From: VXNE01 sp965217825
GTDB taxonomy: Bacteria; Pseudomonadota; Gammaproteobacteria; Pseudomonadales; Azotimanducaceae
Assembly (NCBI GenBank): GCA_965217825.1
Contig: OZ244571.1
Coordinates: 2,790,001 to 2,854,000, forward strand
DNA length: 64,000 nucleotides
Direction of reading: 5' to 3'
Below, one piece after another: positions 8,182-17,501 of this stretch. The first letter of the stretch is position 1; the number at the start of each line of letters is the position of its first letter. Both the position numbers and the translations under genes were made by a program. The notes below the pieces were generated by a model. It searched no databases. It was not told the origin of the DNA and was given only the letters and a program-made list of their open reading frames with translations.

Positions 8182-9228
8182 TTATTCGCCGTTTGTCGCG
8201 TAGACAAAGGTACCCAGTTGATCGAACATCGCGATCACAGGGTCTCCAACACGGATGCCCGCCAGGTCCTCGATGCTGGCGTGCAACGTTTGACCCGCCG
8301 ACTCGACCAGAACCAAATAGCGGTCCCCGAGAAAGCGTACGTCTTCGACCCTGCCCATGGCGTTCGATTGCTCGGCAACACGTTCCAACGCAACCGCGTT
8401 TGGTCGGACCAGGACATCCACGACGTCGCCCAACCCGGTTCCGGCGCACGTCCGATGCAGCCGCCCGAAGGCCGTCGCCACCCCGTCTGCTTCAACCTTG
8501 CCGCGCAAGTGCTGCGCCTGCCCGAACAAACCGGCCACCGCGCGGTTTTTCGGTTGCCGCCAGATTACGTCGGGCGCGGCTATCTGTACGATGCCCCCAC
8601 TGTCCATGACCGCAATCCGGTCAGCCAGTTCAAGCGCCTCGTCCGGATCGTGGGTAACGATCACGGCGATGCTGCCCGATTTCCGAAGCGCCCGTCGGGC
8701 ATCCTCGCGCAGTGACCGGCGCAAGGTGGCATCGACATTGGCGAAGGGCTCGTCCAGCAGCATGACGCGCGGCGCGGGGGCCAGCGCTCGAGCCAGGGCG
8801 ACGCGCTGCTGCTGCCCGCCTGAGAGCGTGTCCGGATAGCGCTTGGAGAACCCGCCCAGGCCCACGGCATCGAGATTCGCCTGCGCGACAATTCGGCGTT
8901 GGCGCGGATCCAGTTCGCGCAGGCCGAAGGCGACGTTGTCCAACGCGGTCTTGTGCGGGAACAGCACCTGATCCTGGAAGACCAGGCCGACCGGTCGACG
9001 TTCCGGCGGCGGGTCGATGCCCGGTTTGCTCAATACCCCGCCGTCGAGTCGAATCTCGCCAGCCTGGATTCTTTCGAGACCGGCGGCCAGGCGTAGCAAC
9101 GTGCTCTTGCCGCTGCCGGAAGCTCCGAGCAAGCAGGTGATTTCGCCCTGTTTGGCGGTCAACGTGACCCCCTTGAGGACTTCATCGCGCCCGTAGCGGT
9201 GGCCTACGCCCTGGAATTCCAAGCTCAT
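8182..9228 (-). CDS. fbpC: Fe(III) ABC transporter, ATP-binding protein
   Basis: A 348-residue ABC ATPase with Walker A GASGSGKST (residues ~33-41), Q-loop VFQDQVLFPH, signature LSGGQQQRVALARAL, Walker B VMLLDEPFANVD and switch histidine VTHD. The ~110 residues after the nucleotide-binding domain form a TOBE-like regulatory domain, typical of FbpC/FutC and other CUT1/iron importers. It would energise ferric uptake with the permease encoded divergently at 9424. The gene is separated from fbpA by 173 bp on the same strand. Confidence 0.85.
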   Translation of the reverse strand: MSLEFQGVGHRYGRDEVLKGVTLTAKQGEITCLLGASGSGKSTLLRLAAGLERIQAGEIRLDGGVLSKPGIDPPPERRPVGLVFQDQVLFPHKTALDNVAFGLRELDPRQRRIVAQANLDAVGLGGFSKRYPDTLSGGQQQRVALARALAPAPRVMLLDEPFANVDATLRRSLREDARRALRKSGSIAVIVTHDPDEALELADRIAVMDSGGIVQIAAPDVIWRQPKNRAVAGLFGQAQHLRGKVEADGVATAFGRLHRTCAGTGLGDVVDVLVRPNAVALERVAEQSNAMGRVEDVRFLGDRYLVLVESAGQTLHASIEDLAGIRVGDPVIAMFDQLGTFVYATNGE

Positions 9229-9423
9229 GGCTGGTCAGTATACGCACGCCCGGAAATCCGCTGGCGGCCGGCCAACAGCCGCCGCGGCGCTCGATGTCGG
9301 CAATGGGCACAACGCGGCGACCTTGATGGACGGCGACTTTCGCCCGACCAACGCTGACTGGCGCGATTCGGCTATTCGCGCCACAATCGCGCCACTCTTT
9401 CGCAAACGGCGGACACGCCGCGG

Positions 9424-11049
9424 ATGAATCGAACGTGGACCGTCGGCTCGTGGCTGATCGCTTCACTGGTCGGCGCGCCAATCGTGGTCGTGCTGTGGGC
9501 GCTCCTTGCCGAGCCGAGTCCGACCTGGCCGCACCTGCGCGAGACCGTGCTCGCTGGCTACATCGTCAACACCGTCGTGCTCGCGGTCGTCGTCGGTACC
9601 TTAAGCGCGATCATCGGCATTGCCTGTGCGTGGACCGTGGCGACGCGGAACTTCCCCGGCAAGCGGTTTCTGTCGTGGGCGCTCGTGCTACCGCTCGCAA
9701 CGCCGGCGTACGTCGTCGCCTACGTCTATACCGACCTGCTTGAGTTCGCCGGCCCGGTGCAAACCGCCCTGCGTGCGGTCACCGGATTGCAGGGGGGTGA
9801 CTACAGCTTCCCCCCGATCCGATCCCTGGGCGGCGCGGCATTGATGCTCAGCCTCGTGCTGTACCCCTATGTCTACCTGCTCGCCCGAACAAACTTCGAG
9901 ACGCAGGCGGCATCGCTTGTCGACGCCGCCCGCGTGCTCGGAGCAGGCTCGATACGGTCGTTCTTCACCATCGCCTTGCCGGCCTCCCGCCCGGTGGTCG
10001 CCGGCGGTGTGGCGCTCACGATGATGGAGACTGTGGCCGACTACGGCGTGGTCGACTATTTCGGCGTCTCTACCTTCACCACCGGCATTTTCAGAACCTG
10101 GTTCGCGCTGGGCGACCGCGGTGCCGCGCTGCAGCTCGCGGGCTGGCTGTTTCTCGCAGTCGCCGTGCTTGTCGTCGCCGAACAGGCGGCGCGGCGAGGC
10201 GGCTACAACAATCCGGTCTCCCGCACCGCGCCGCCGGTCCCGACACGGCTGAAGGGCTTCCGGGCGCTCCTCGCCACCGTTGGCTGTGCCTTGCCGTTGC
10301 TACTCGGCCTTGTGGTACCGCTGATCGTCCTCGGCCGCTATGCGATCCTTGTTGGCGATCCGCTCTGGGGTCGCAGCTTCGGTGACTTCGCCAGCGCCAG
10401 TTTCAGTGTCGCCGGCGCAACCGCCGTCCTGGCCACGTTGCTTGCGCTTTGGCTGGCCTACAGCGCACGGCTCAACCCGCGGCCGGCAAACCGGTTTGCC
10501 CTGCGTTTCGCGACCCTTGGCTATGCCCTGCCCGGGGCGGTGATCGCTGTCGGCGTGCTGGTGCCTTTGACGGCGATCGACAAGTCCGTAGCGCGATTCC
10601 TCAACGCGCAGTTCGACCTCGGCGTTGGGCTCCTGATCACCGGCACGGCTGCCGCGTTGGTGTTCGCGTATCTGGCCAGGTTCCTGACGGTCGCCTACAA
10701 CGCCTGCCAAGGCGGTCTCGAGAAGGTGCATCAGCGCTTGGACGATGCCGCGCGCAACCTGGGCGCTCACCCCGGAAACGTGCTTCGCGAAGTTCACTTT
10801 CCGCTCATGCGTGGTGCCATCGCCAGCGCAGCCCTGCTGGTCTTCATCGACGTCATAAAGGAACTGCCTGCAACCCTGATCCTGCGCCCGTTCAACTTCG
10901 AAACACTGGCAACGCGCGTCTACCGGCTCGCCTCGGACGAACGCCTGGCCGAAGCATCTACGGCGGCGCTGGCCATCGTTGCCCTCGGCTTGTTGCCGGC
11001 CCTGCTGCTGGGCATTTCCACTTGGCGCTCGCGCGACACACTCCGGTAA
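9424..11049 (+). CDS. fbpB: Fe(III) ABC transporter, permease (double-domain)
   Basis: A 541-residue inner-membrane protein with two fused permease domains and about 12 helices, the normal layout for FbpB/FutB/SfuB. Each half carries an EAA-like loop: AARVLGAGSIRSFFTIALP near residue 175 and DAARNLGAHPGNVLREV near residue 440. It is transcribed divergently from fbpC across a 195-bp region that should hold both promoters. The stop is only 9 bp from the selO start, so selO is probably cotranscribed with the iron permease. Confidence 0.87.
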   Translation: MNRTWTVGSWLIASLVGAPIVVVLWALLAEPSPTWPHLRETVLAGYIVNTVVLAVVVGTLSAIIGIACAWTVATRNFPGKRFLSWALVLPLATPAYVVAYVYTDLLEFAGPVQTALRAVTGLQGGDYSFPPIRSLGGAALMLSLVLYPYVYLLARTNFETQAASLVDAARVLGAGSIRSFFTIALPASRPVVAGGVALTMMETVADYGVVDYFGVSTFTTGIFRTWFALGDRGAALQLAGWLFLAVAVLVVAEQAARRGGYNNPVSRTAPPVPTRLKGFRALLATVGCALPLLLGLVVPLIVLGRYAILVGDPLWGRSFGDFASASFSVAGATAVLATLLALWLAYSARLNPRPANRFALRFATLGYALPGAVIAVGVLVPLTAIDKSVARFLNAQFDLGVGLLITGTAAALVFAYLARFLTVAYNACQGGLEKVHQRLDDAARNLGAHPGNVLREVHFPLMRGAIASAALLVFIDVIKELPATLILRPFNFETLATRVYRLASDERLAEASTAALAIVALGLLPALLLGISTWRSRDTLR

Positions 11050-11058
11050 GATGACCCG

Positions 11059-12669
11059 ATGCTCGCCACCCAATCGACAACCGCCGGCGCCATCGAAGCC
11101 CACATGGCCGCACTTCGCTTCGATAACCGGTTTGCGGCCGAACTCCCGGCCGATGCGGAGCCCGCGAACTTTCGTCGACAGGTAGCCGCCTGCTATTCGC
11201 GCGTCGAACCGACGCCGGTGACGAAGCCGAATCTGATCGGCTGGTCACCCGAAGCCGCAGCCTTGCTGGATCTGCCAAACGACCCCGGCGACGGCGAGGC
11301 GCTCGCCGAAATATTCGCGGGAAACCGCTTGCTGCCGGGCATGCTGCCGATCGCCACCTGCTACGGCGGTCATCAGTTCGGTAGCTGGGCCGGCCAACTC
11401 GGCGACGGCCGCGCCATCAACCTGGGAGAGATCGTCAACAAACGCGGCGAGCGCTGGACGTTGCAACTCAAAGGTGCGGGTCCGACGCCTTATTCGAGAA
11501 ACGCCGATGGCCTCGCGGTGCTGCGCTCGTCGCTCCGGGAATTTCTGTGCAGCGAGGCCATGTTTCACCTTGGCGTGCCGACCACCCGCGCGCTATCGCT
11601 CACCTTGACCGGGGAAGAGGTCGTGCGCGACATCCTCTATGACGGCCATCCCGCCCCCGAGCCGGGCGCGGTGGTGTGCCGGGTCGCGCCTTCGTTCACG
11701 CGCTTCGGCCACTTCGAGATCCTGGCTTCAAGGCGCAATATCGAACTGTTGCGGCAACTTCTGGACTTCACCATCGCCACTGACTTCCCGCACCTCCGTG
11801 ATGCCGATCCGAAGACCCGCTATCTCGACTGGTTCGACGAGGTCACGACGCGAACCGCGGACATGATCGTGCATTGGATGCGCGTCGGCTTCGTGCACGG
11901 AGTGATGAATACCGACAACATGTCGGTGCTTGGTCTCACCATTGACTACGGCCCGTACGGGTGGCTGGAGGACTACGACACTAACTGGACACCGAACACC
12001 ACGGACGCCGCCACGCGACGCTACCGTTTCGGCCAGCAACCCGCCGTGGCGCAATGGAACCTAGTGCAACTCGGCAACGCCATCTATCCCCTGATTGGCG
12101 AGGCAGAGCCGCTGAACGCCGTGCTGAACGGCTTCGCCAAGCGTTACACCGAGGGTGCGCGGGCGATGACTGCCGCGAAACTGGGCCTGAAGCGCTACAT
12201 TCCAGAGCACGACGAGGAATTGTCCGCCGAACTGTTCGCGCTACTCGGCACCGTCGAGACCGACATGACCCTGTTCTTCCGCAATCTGGCCAAATTCGAT
12301 CCAGGCAATCCAAACGGCGAACCTCTCGATGAAGCGTACTACCAGCCGGCGCAACTCGATGCGGCCTATCGGGAACGCCGGGCGGCGTGGCTCGCGTCCT
12401 ATGCCAGGCGCGTGCAGCTCGACGGCCGACCGGATGACGCCCGGATCGAGCAAATGAACAGCGTCAACCCGCGCTTCGTGCTGCGCAACTACCTGGCACA
12501 GTTGGCAATCGACAAGGCCGAAGCCGGCGACTATTCCATGGTGGGCGAGCTGCTCGCCGTCCTGCGCGATCCCTACACCGAGCAGCCGGGGCGGGAAGAG
12601 TTCGCCGCCAAGCGCCCGGACTGGGCGCGCCACCGGCCTGGGTGTTCCATGCTGTCCTGCAGTTCGTAA
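11059..12669 (+). CDS. selO: SelO/YdiU family protein adenylyltransferase (cysteine form)
   Basis: A 536-residue member of the SelO (YdiU) pseudokinase family, which transfers AMP to Ser/Thr/Tyr of target proteins and is tied to redox stress. Visible features include YGGHQFGSWAGQLGDGRA, LQLKGAGPTPYSR, the HGVMNTDNMSVLGLTIDYGP active-site segment, and FGRF-like NSVNPRFVLRNY near the C terminus. The protein ends GCSMLSCSS, the family's conserved C-terminal cysteine pair; eukaryotic SelO has selenocysteine there, and this one does not. The start ATG 11059 is close to the fbpB stop. A second in-frame ATG is at 11104. Confidence 0.9.
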   Translation: MLATQSTTAGAIEAHMAALRFDNRFAAELPADAEPANFRRQVAACYSRVEPTPVTKPNLIGWSPEAAALLDLPNDPGDGEALAEIFAGNRLLPGMLPIATCYGGHQFGSWAGQLGDGRAINLGEIVNKRGERWTLQLKGAGPTPYSRNADGLAVLRSSLREFLCSEAMFHLGVPTTRALSLTLTGEEVVRDILYDGHPAPEPGAVVCRVAPSFTRFGHFEILASRRNIELLRQLLDFTIATDFPHLRDADPKTRYLDWFDEVTTRTADMIVHWMRVGFVHGVMNTDNMSVLGLTIDYGPYGWLEDYDTNWTPNTTDAATRRYRFGQQPAVAQWNLVQLGNAIYPLIGEAEPLNAVLNGFAKRYTEGARAMTAAKLGLKRYIPEHDEELSAELFALLGTVETDMTLFFRNLAKFDPGNPNGEPLDEAYYQPAQLDAAYRERRAAWLASYARRVQLDGRPDDARIEQMNSVNPRFVLRNYLAQLAIDKAEAGDYSMVGELLAVLRDPYTEQPGREEFAAKRPDWARHRPGCSMLSCSS

Positions 12670-12682
12670 GGATTCGAGGACG

Positions 12683-13402
12683 CTACCAGATGCCTTTCAA
12701 CGCATGCAGACGCACGTTTCGGAGCGCTGCGCCGCTTCCGTTCGCACGGACCGAGAGGGCATCGATGTACGCGTCCGGGAGAAAACAGAAGCTCGCGCTG
12801 GCGGTACCGCCATCGAGGAACACCTCGACGGAAGTCAGGTCGATCAGAAGGCGCACCGACGGTGCCGTCGACCGCATCGGAATGCGCCGGTCCCGGAACT
12901 GAAGGACATCTCCTTCAAACGCCATTGGAACGCCGCGAATCCATAGCGTGACGCTTCGGGCCGAACCGGGGTCGAGATCGAACGCCAGGTCGAACTGTCC
13001 GCTTGGGGTGTGGAAGAACACCCTCGGGTCGCGGTTATCGCCGGCGATGTGATCAAGAACCGGATTATTCGGGTACTTGGTCCAGGTGCGTCCTCGGTTT
13101 GTGGTGTAAGCCAGGCTTTGGGTGAATGGTCGGGGAGGGTTCGCATACCCGCCGGCCGAGGTGTAGTAGGCGAGCATGGCGGGTTGTTCCGTGTGGGTTC
13201 TGGCGTCACCGAAGCCAGCGTGGTTGTCCCAGTCCACCAGCGCCGAGCCGGAGAAGATGGTGCCGAGCGCGTCCGGATGGGCGGTGGGCTTCAATATCAA
13301 CGCGTCGACATGTTCCGCGTCGAGACGTCGCGCGGTTTCGATGGATGCGTCCACAGCATCGCCGTCGCCAACCATGACGGCGATGAGTTCGTTCGATCCC
13401 AC
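12683..13402 (-). pseudogene. GH32 glycoside hydrolase remnant with internal deletion
   Basis: A 239-residue open frame contains two blocks typical of GH32 levanases/invertases: IFSGSALVDWDNHAGFG with DNRDPRVFFH (the RDP motif of the five-bladed propeller), and the C-terminal beta-sandwich style sequence with VEVFLDGG. Family members are about 450-500 residues. Here the second half of the propeller is missing at about residue 135, and the first ~45 residues, before PDALGTIFSG, do not look like GH32. The acid nucleophile motif near the usual N terminus (WMNDPNG type) is absent. I infer a decayed gene. It converges on selO with 13 bp between them. Confidence 0.6.
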
Positions 13403-13669
13403 ACCGAAAAGCCCGTGGAACGCGCCCTAGACAGAGGCTGGCGCCAAATGCCTCGTCAGCGCCGAATGCAGGTGCCGCCAACCCCCTGGCGGGCAGTGAG
13501 ACGGAGAAATGCGAACGTATGCGACATGGCGTGTTCCGTGCGAGTCGACGCGGAATCGTAGCAGATCGACCCCCGGCAGTTCCCCGCTCGGGGACAGTCT
13601 CCATGGCGCACGGCTGACGGACGCGGCGTGATAACCTCCCGCGCGCCTGAGCGTTAGGGAAGGGATGTC

Positions 13670-15220
13670 ATGAACGGCGCGGAGAGCCTGTTGCGTACAT
13701 TGGCCGCACACGACGTAGCCGTGTGCTTCGCCAATCCGGGCACATCGGAGATGCACCTGGTGCAGGCCATCGACGCGACCGGCGTGATGCGCAGCGCGCT
13801 GTGCCTGTTCGAGGGCGTGTGCACCGGCGCGGCCGACGGCTACGCGCGGATGGCCGGAAAGCCCGCCATGACACTGCTTCACCTTGGTGCGGGCCTCGGC
13901 AACGGCATTGCCAACCTGCACAACTGTCGCCGCGGCGGCGCGCCATTGATCAACGTCGTAGGCGACCATGCGATCCATCATGTCCCCTACGACGCGCCCC
14001 TGACGGCGGACATCGAAGCCGTCGCAAAACCGGTTTCGGCCTGGATCAGAACCGCTCGCACCGCCCAGGGGCTGGGCCTCGACGCTGTCGATGCCGTTCG
14101 CGCGGCGCGGTCGCCCAACCCGCAGCCGAAGGGCGGCATCGCGACCTTGATCGTGCCTGCGGATTGCGCGTGGGGCGAAGGTCGCGCCCTGGATCGAAAC
14201 CCCGCGTTCGAGGCCTCCATCAGACTGCCGCAAGTAAGCGCGGACGTTGTCGAGTCCGTCGTCCGGCGACTCGACGAGGATACGTTGATCATCATCGATG
14301 GAAACGGACTCACCGAGGACGGCGTGCGCCAGGCGGGACGAATCGCCGCGGCGCGGGGTTCAAGGCTCTGCACGCCGACCTTCCCGGCGAGGGTAGAGGC
14401 GGGTCCGAACCTCCCCCTGGTGGATCGATTGCCGTACTTTCCCGAGCAGGTCATGGAACTACTCAAGTCGGTGAAAAGACTCGTCCTCGCTGGGGGACAG
14501 CCGCCGGTGAGCTTCTTTGCCTATGAGAATCTACCGAGCAATCTCGTTCCCGAGGACTGCGAGGTGATTCATCTCGCCCATCGCCATGAGGATGTCGCCC
14601 AGGCGCTGGCCGATGTCGCCGACGCGTTGGACGCACCGACCATGGCGGGTCCGCGCGGCGGGCGCCCCGAGAAGCCCTCGGGACGGCTTTCCAGGGGCAC
14701 GATCGCTGCGCTATTGGCGGCGCGGGTGCCCCAGGGCAGCATCGTGGCGTCGGATTCCGGGGGCGGCGGGGCTGCCTTTCCGCTGATGCAGCGCTGCGTG
14801 CGGCATAGCTGGCTCAATCTGACCGGCGGTTCCATAGGCGACGGCGGGCCAGTCGCGGTGGGCGCTGCGGTGGCCTGTCCCGAGCGGCCTGTTTTCGCTC
14901 TTATCGGGGACGGCGGCGCGATGTACACGATCCAATACCTGTGGACGGCGGCGCGCGAAGGCCTGAACATCGTGACGGTGATCTACTCCAATCGGCAATA
15001 CAACATCCTGGAAGTGGAGTACCGGCGGATGGGGGTCAACGATATCGGCGCGACCGCCGCGAGCCTGTTCGACCTGTCCAACCCGGAAATCGACTGGGTG
15101 CGCCTGGCGGCGGCCCAGGGCGTGCCGGGCTCTCGCGCGGCTTCCTGCGAGGAGTTCGATACAGCCATTGGCCAAGCGCTTGCCGAGGATGGCCCCTATT
15201 TGATCGAAGCGGTCCTGTAG
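13670..15220 (+). CDS. Thiamine pyrophosphate-dependent enzyme, acetolactate synthase-like
   Basis: A 516-residue TPP enzyme. The N-terminal PYR domain has NPGTSEMHL and the catalytic-type glutamate E48 in LFEGVCTGAADGYARM. The C-terminal PP domain carries IGDGGAMYTIQYLWTAAREG followed by IYSNRQYNIL, the GDG...N cofactor motif. The middle domain is short, and there is no FAD-binding signature I can identify. The sequence resembles the acetolactate synthase large subunit homologues annotated in catabolic contexts (benzoylformate decarboxylase-like) rather than IlvB with IlvN, and no ilvN is present. ATG 13670 is preceded by GGGAAGGGATGTC. An SDR gene converges from the right. Confidence 0.82.
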   Translation: MNGAESLLRTLAAHDVAVCFANPGTSEMHLVQAIDATGVMRSALCLFEGVCTGAADGYARMAGKPAMTLLHLGAGLGNGIANLHNCRRGGAPLINVVGDHAIHHVPYDAPLTADIEAVAKPVSAWIRTARTAQGLGLDAVDAVRAARSPNPQPKGGIATLIVPADCAWGEGRALDRNPAFEASIRLPQVSADVVESVVRRLDEDTLIIIDGNGLTEDGVRQAGRIAAARGSRLCTPTFPARVEAGPNLPLVDRLPYFPEQVMELLKSVKRLVLAGGQPPVSFFAYENLPSNLVPEDCEVIHLAHRHEDVAQALADVADALDAPTMAGPRGGRPEKPSGRLSRGTIAALLAARVPQGSIVASDSGGGGAAFPLMQRCVRHSWLNLTGGSIGDGGPVAVGAAVACPERPVFALIGDGGAMYTIQYLWTAAREGLNIVTVIYSNRQYNILEVEYRRMGVNDIGATAASLFDLSNPEIDWVRLAAAQGVPGSRAASCEEFDTAIGQALAEDGPYLIEAVL

Positions 15221-15248
15221 GGCACCAGGCATTGACCGGCGGGTCGGA

Positions 15249-16046
15249 TCAATGCATCTGGACGCCGCCGGCGACGTTCAGGGCGATGCCGGTTACGTTC
15301 GGCGCCGTGGCCAGGAAGACCGCGGCCTGGCCCATGTCCTCCGCGGTCTGCGGGCGGCCCAGTGGAATGCTTTCGCTCATGTTCTTCTCGAAGGCTTCAG
15401 CTCCGCCACGATTCACCATGAGGTGATCGAACCACATTGCGGTGCCCACCATTCCCGGGCATAGCGCGTTGACGCGGATACCGTCTCGGGCAAGTTCCAG
15501 GGCAAAGGATTGCGTGACGCCGATCGCCGCGAACTTCGAGCCGGCGTACGCGGCGATGAACGGCGAGCCTTTTTTGCCGGAGACGGACGAGGTGTTGACG
15601 ATGGCAGCGTCGGCAGAAGCACGCAGAGCGGCCAGGGCCGCGCGCGTCATGAGGAAGATGCCCTTGACGTTGACGGCGAAAATCCGGTCCCACTGGGCTT
15701 CGCTAAACGTGTCGATGGGGCCGCTGCCAATGATGCCGGCATTGTTGACAAGCACGTCGAGTCCACCGAACGCGTCGATGGTTGCGGCGACGGCTGACGC
15801 GCAGGAATCGGCCCGGGTCACGTCCACCGGCGTGCATCGCACGTCGCCGAGCCCAGAGAGTTCGTTCACCGCGGCGTCCATCTCGGTCGCTGAAGCGAGC
15901 CGGTAGTTCCACTCCCCGCCGGGTTCCGCGGCGGTTTCAAGATCCGCGATCATGACCCGGTGCCCGGCCTCGAGGAAACTTTTCGCGATACCCTTGCCGA
16001 TACCGCGCGCGCCGCCCGTGATAAGCACGGTTCGTTGGTCTTTCAT
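15249..16046 (-). CDS. Short-chain dehydrogenase/reductase (SDR)
   Basis: A 265-residue classical SDR. The nucleotide-binding motif TGGARGIG is at residues 10-17, NNAGI at about 98, the catalytic serine in NTSSVSG and the YAGSK pair (Y-x3-K) near 165. It should be an NAD(P)-dependent oxidoreductase of a small alcohol/ketone. The start ATG 16046 gives the normal SDR N terminus. Upstream frame runs through a 53-bp dispersed repeat and is not coding. The 3' end converges with the TPP enzyme 28 bp away, and a functional link between the two is possible but not shown. Confidence 0.88.
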   Translation of the reverse strand: MKDQRTVLITGGARGIGKGIAKSFLEAGHRVMIADLETAAEPGGEWNYRLASATEMDAAVNELSGLGDVRCTPVDVTRADSCASAVAATIDAFGGLDVLVNNAGIIGSGPIDTFSEAQWDRIFAVNVKGIFLMTRAALAALRASADAAIVNTSSVSGKKGSPFIAAYAGSKFAAIGVTQSFALELARDGIRVNALCPGMVGTAMWFDHLMVNRGGAEAFEKNMSESIPLGRPQTAEDMGQAAVFLATAPNVTGIALNVAGGVQMH

Positions 16047-16089
16047 GGAGCCTTCAGCCCACTGGGATTGCAGTGCGCCCGTGATGCCC

Positions 16090-16142
16090 AGGGAACTTCG
16101 ACGTTGCAAGTCCTCCAGCGGTGGTGGCGATGTTGTTCCATG
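16090..16142 (-). repeat. 53-bp dispersed repeat / candidate structured element, copy 1
   Basis: Read on the minus strand it begins CATGGAACAACATCGCCACC and ends CAACGTCGAAGTTCCCT. A second copy at 57985-58037 is of identical length and differs at about eight positions. Both copies retain GGAAC near the start and GTTCC at the end, which can pair as a basal stem, and share GCTGGAGGACT in the middle. This copy lies 44 bp upstream of the SDR start codon. Confidence 0.65.
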
Positions 16143-16334
16143 GAAAGAGCCTTGAAGAGAAGATTGCGCGAAGGATTATATGGCGGCGGGCCGTGCCCAC
16201 AAGCACGGTGGCCAGCGGCTCCAATTGAACCGGTTCCATCTTCGCCGTTACACTGGTCTTGCATGGCACAAACGCCTCCGGGGAGCGTTAGCGACCGGGG
16301 GCGGTTGTTTCATGGACGGTGAGATGGGCCGGGC

Positions 16335-16368
16335 CACAGGCGAGCCGTAGGCGCTGGCTGTGGGGCAC
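16335..16368 (+). repeat. Dispersed palindromic repeat, copy B
   Basis: The block begins CACAGGCGAGCCGTAGG and ends GGCTGTGGGGCAC, differing from copy A (1918-1952) by one deletion and a few substitutions, mostly in the stem and loop. It precedes the peroxiredoxin gene. Immediately upstream, 16266-16313 is a separate imperfect inverted repeat (ACAAACGCC ... GGCGGTTGT). Another small hairpin lies near 16191-16207 (CGTGC/GCACG). The region between SDR and peroxiredoxin holds no gene. Confidence 0.6.
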
Positions 16369-16406
16369 CGGCATCACGAAACAACGACTTCACAGGAAAT
16401 ACGGAA

Positions 16407-16886
16407 ATGTCAATTCAAGAAGGCGGCAAACTCCCCGAGGCAACGTTACATACGATTCGCGATGGAACCCCGTCGGCGGTCAGCACAGGCGAACTGTTCA
16501 GCGGCAAGAAGGTCGTGTTGTTCGCGGTGCCCGGCGCGTTTACCCCGACATGTTCCGAGCAGCATCTGCCCGGCTTTGTCGCGAACGCGGATGCCATCAA
16601 GGGGAAGGGCGTGGACAGCATTGTCTGCGTCGCGATGAACGATCCATTCGTGATGGACGCGTGGGGTCAAGACGGCGACGCGGGCGACATCACGATGGTG
16701 GGCGACGGCAATGGCGACTTTACCAAGGCCCTGGGTCTTGAGATGGATGGCAGGGGATTCGGGCTCGGAACGCGTTCGCAACGCTATGCGATGATCGTCG
16801 AGGACGGCACGGTGACCAAGTTGGCGGTAGAGGGGCCGGGACAGTTCGATGTGAGCAGGGCGGAAGCCATTCTCGAAGCGCTGTAG
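16407..16886 (+). CDS. Peroxiredoxin (Prx5-type)
   Basis: A 159-residue atypical peroxiredoxin of the Prx5/AhpE-like redoxin group, reducing H2O2 and alkyl hydroperoxides in the cytoplasm. The peroxidatic cysteine C49 lies in PGAFTPTCSEQHLPGF, the Prx5 signature. VAMNDPFVMDAWG and the C-terminal RAEAILEAL are also typical. Length is normal. The start ATG 16407 follows a CAGGAAATACGGAA leader. There is no fused glutaredoxin, so an external thiol donor is needed. Confidence 0.92.
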   Translation: MSIQEGGKLPEATLHTIRDGTPSAVSTGELFSGKKVVLFAVPGAFTPTCSEQHLPGFVANADAIKGKGVDSIVCVAMNDPFVMDAWGQDGDAGDITMVGDGNGDFTKALGLEMDGRGFGLGTRSQRYAMIVEDGTVTKLAVEGPGQFDVSRAEAILEAL

Positions 16887-16976
16887 GGGACGCTCCCCCG
16901 GCCTCGCCGGCAGGAGTGTTGCCAGCTTCTGGCGATGGGCGGCGTGTGCTCGCTCGCCCGCTGGAAGGAAAACCGG

Positions 16977-17210
16977 CTAGTCGGAACTGTCCTTTGGCGC
17001 CCGGCTTCCGCTTTCGGGGTCACGCGCCAACGCGTCGTCCTGGATGCAATCCCACTCACTGGAATCTCCATCCTCCTGACAGAACCAATCGGTCTCGTCG
17101 TCGGGCAACGTCGGCGCTTGTGCGCTTGCGGCGGGCCCTGAGCGGCACCCCGCTATCGCTACCATGGAGAGCGCCAGCATCAGGGCGACTTTGACAAGGG
17201 TGGTCGGCAT
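16977..17210 (-). CDS. Small predicted lipoprotein
   Basis: The 77-residue product starts with a type II signal peptide ending in VAIAGC, so C22 would be lipidated. The mature part is short, acidic and contains DWFCQEDGDSSEWDCIQDD, two W-x-C units that could form a disulfide. I do not recognise a named family. It is separated from the converging peroxiredoxin by 90 bp and lies alone. Confidence 0.6.
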   Translation of the reverse strand: MPTTLVKVALMLALSMVAIAGCRSGPAASAQAPTLPDDETDWFCQEDGDSSEWDCIQDDALARDPESGSRAPKDSSD

Positions 17211-17343
17211 GGCGGGCTACTTTGCCGCTCCCCATGTCATCTGTCAAAGGCTGGCCGGAGCGCAGCTCAATTGTTTGCGCCGCATCGCCAGCCTGCGCAC
17301 ATTTCGGGGTGCCGATTCGTGAGCGAGGTCGTCCAGCCAAAAG

Positions 17344-17367
17344 CCCCCGCGGACTCCTCTGCGGGGG
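17344..17367. other. GC-rich hairpin in gene-poor region
   Basis: CCCCCGCGGA and TCTGCGGGGG form a strong stem with a short loop. On the minus strand it is followed by CTTTTGG, giving a weak terminator-like look, but no intact minus-strand gene ends here. It may be a leftover terminator in decayed DNA. Confidence 0.3.
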
Positions 17368-17501
17368 AGCGGAGCACGCTATCGCTGCGCGAACTCGCCC
17401 GCCTGGTGTTGCGCACATGGCCGTAGCCGTATATGCGGCCGCAGCTTCCGCATCTCGTGGCCTAGATCGTCGCGCGCTATGCCCTGGAGTTCATTTTCCT
17501 G

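Noticed and set aside
13427..14233. 268-codon minus-strand frame
   Set aside because: Antisense to the TPP enzyme gene and without family features.
17344..17367. Rho-independent terminator
   Set aside because: Strong stem but only CTTTTGG follows on the minus strand, and no intact gene ends there.
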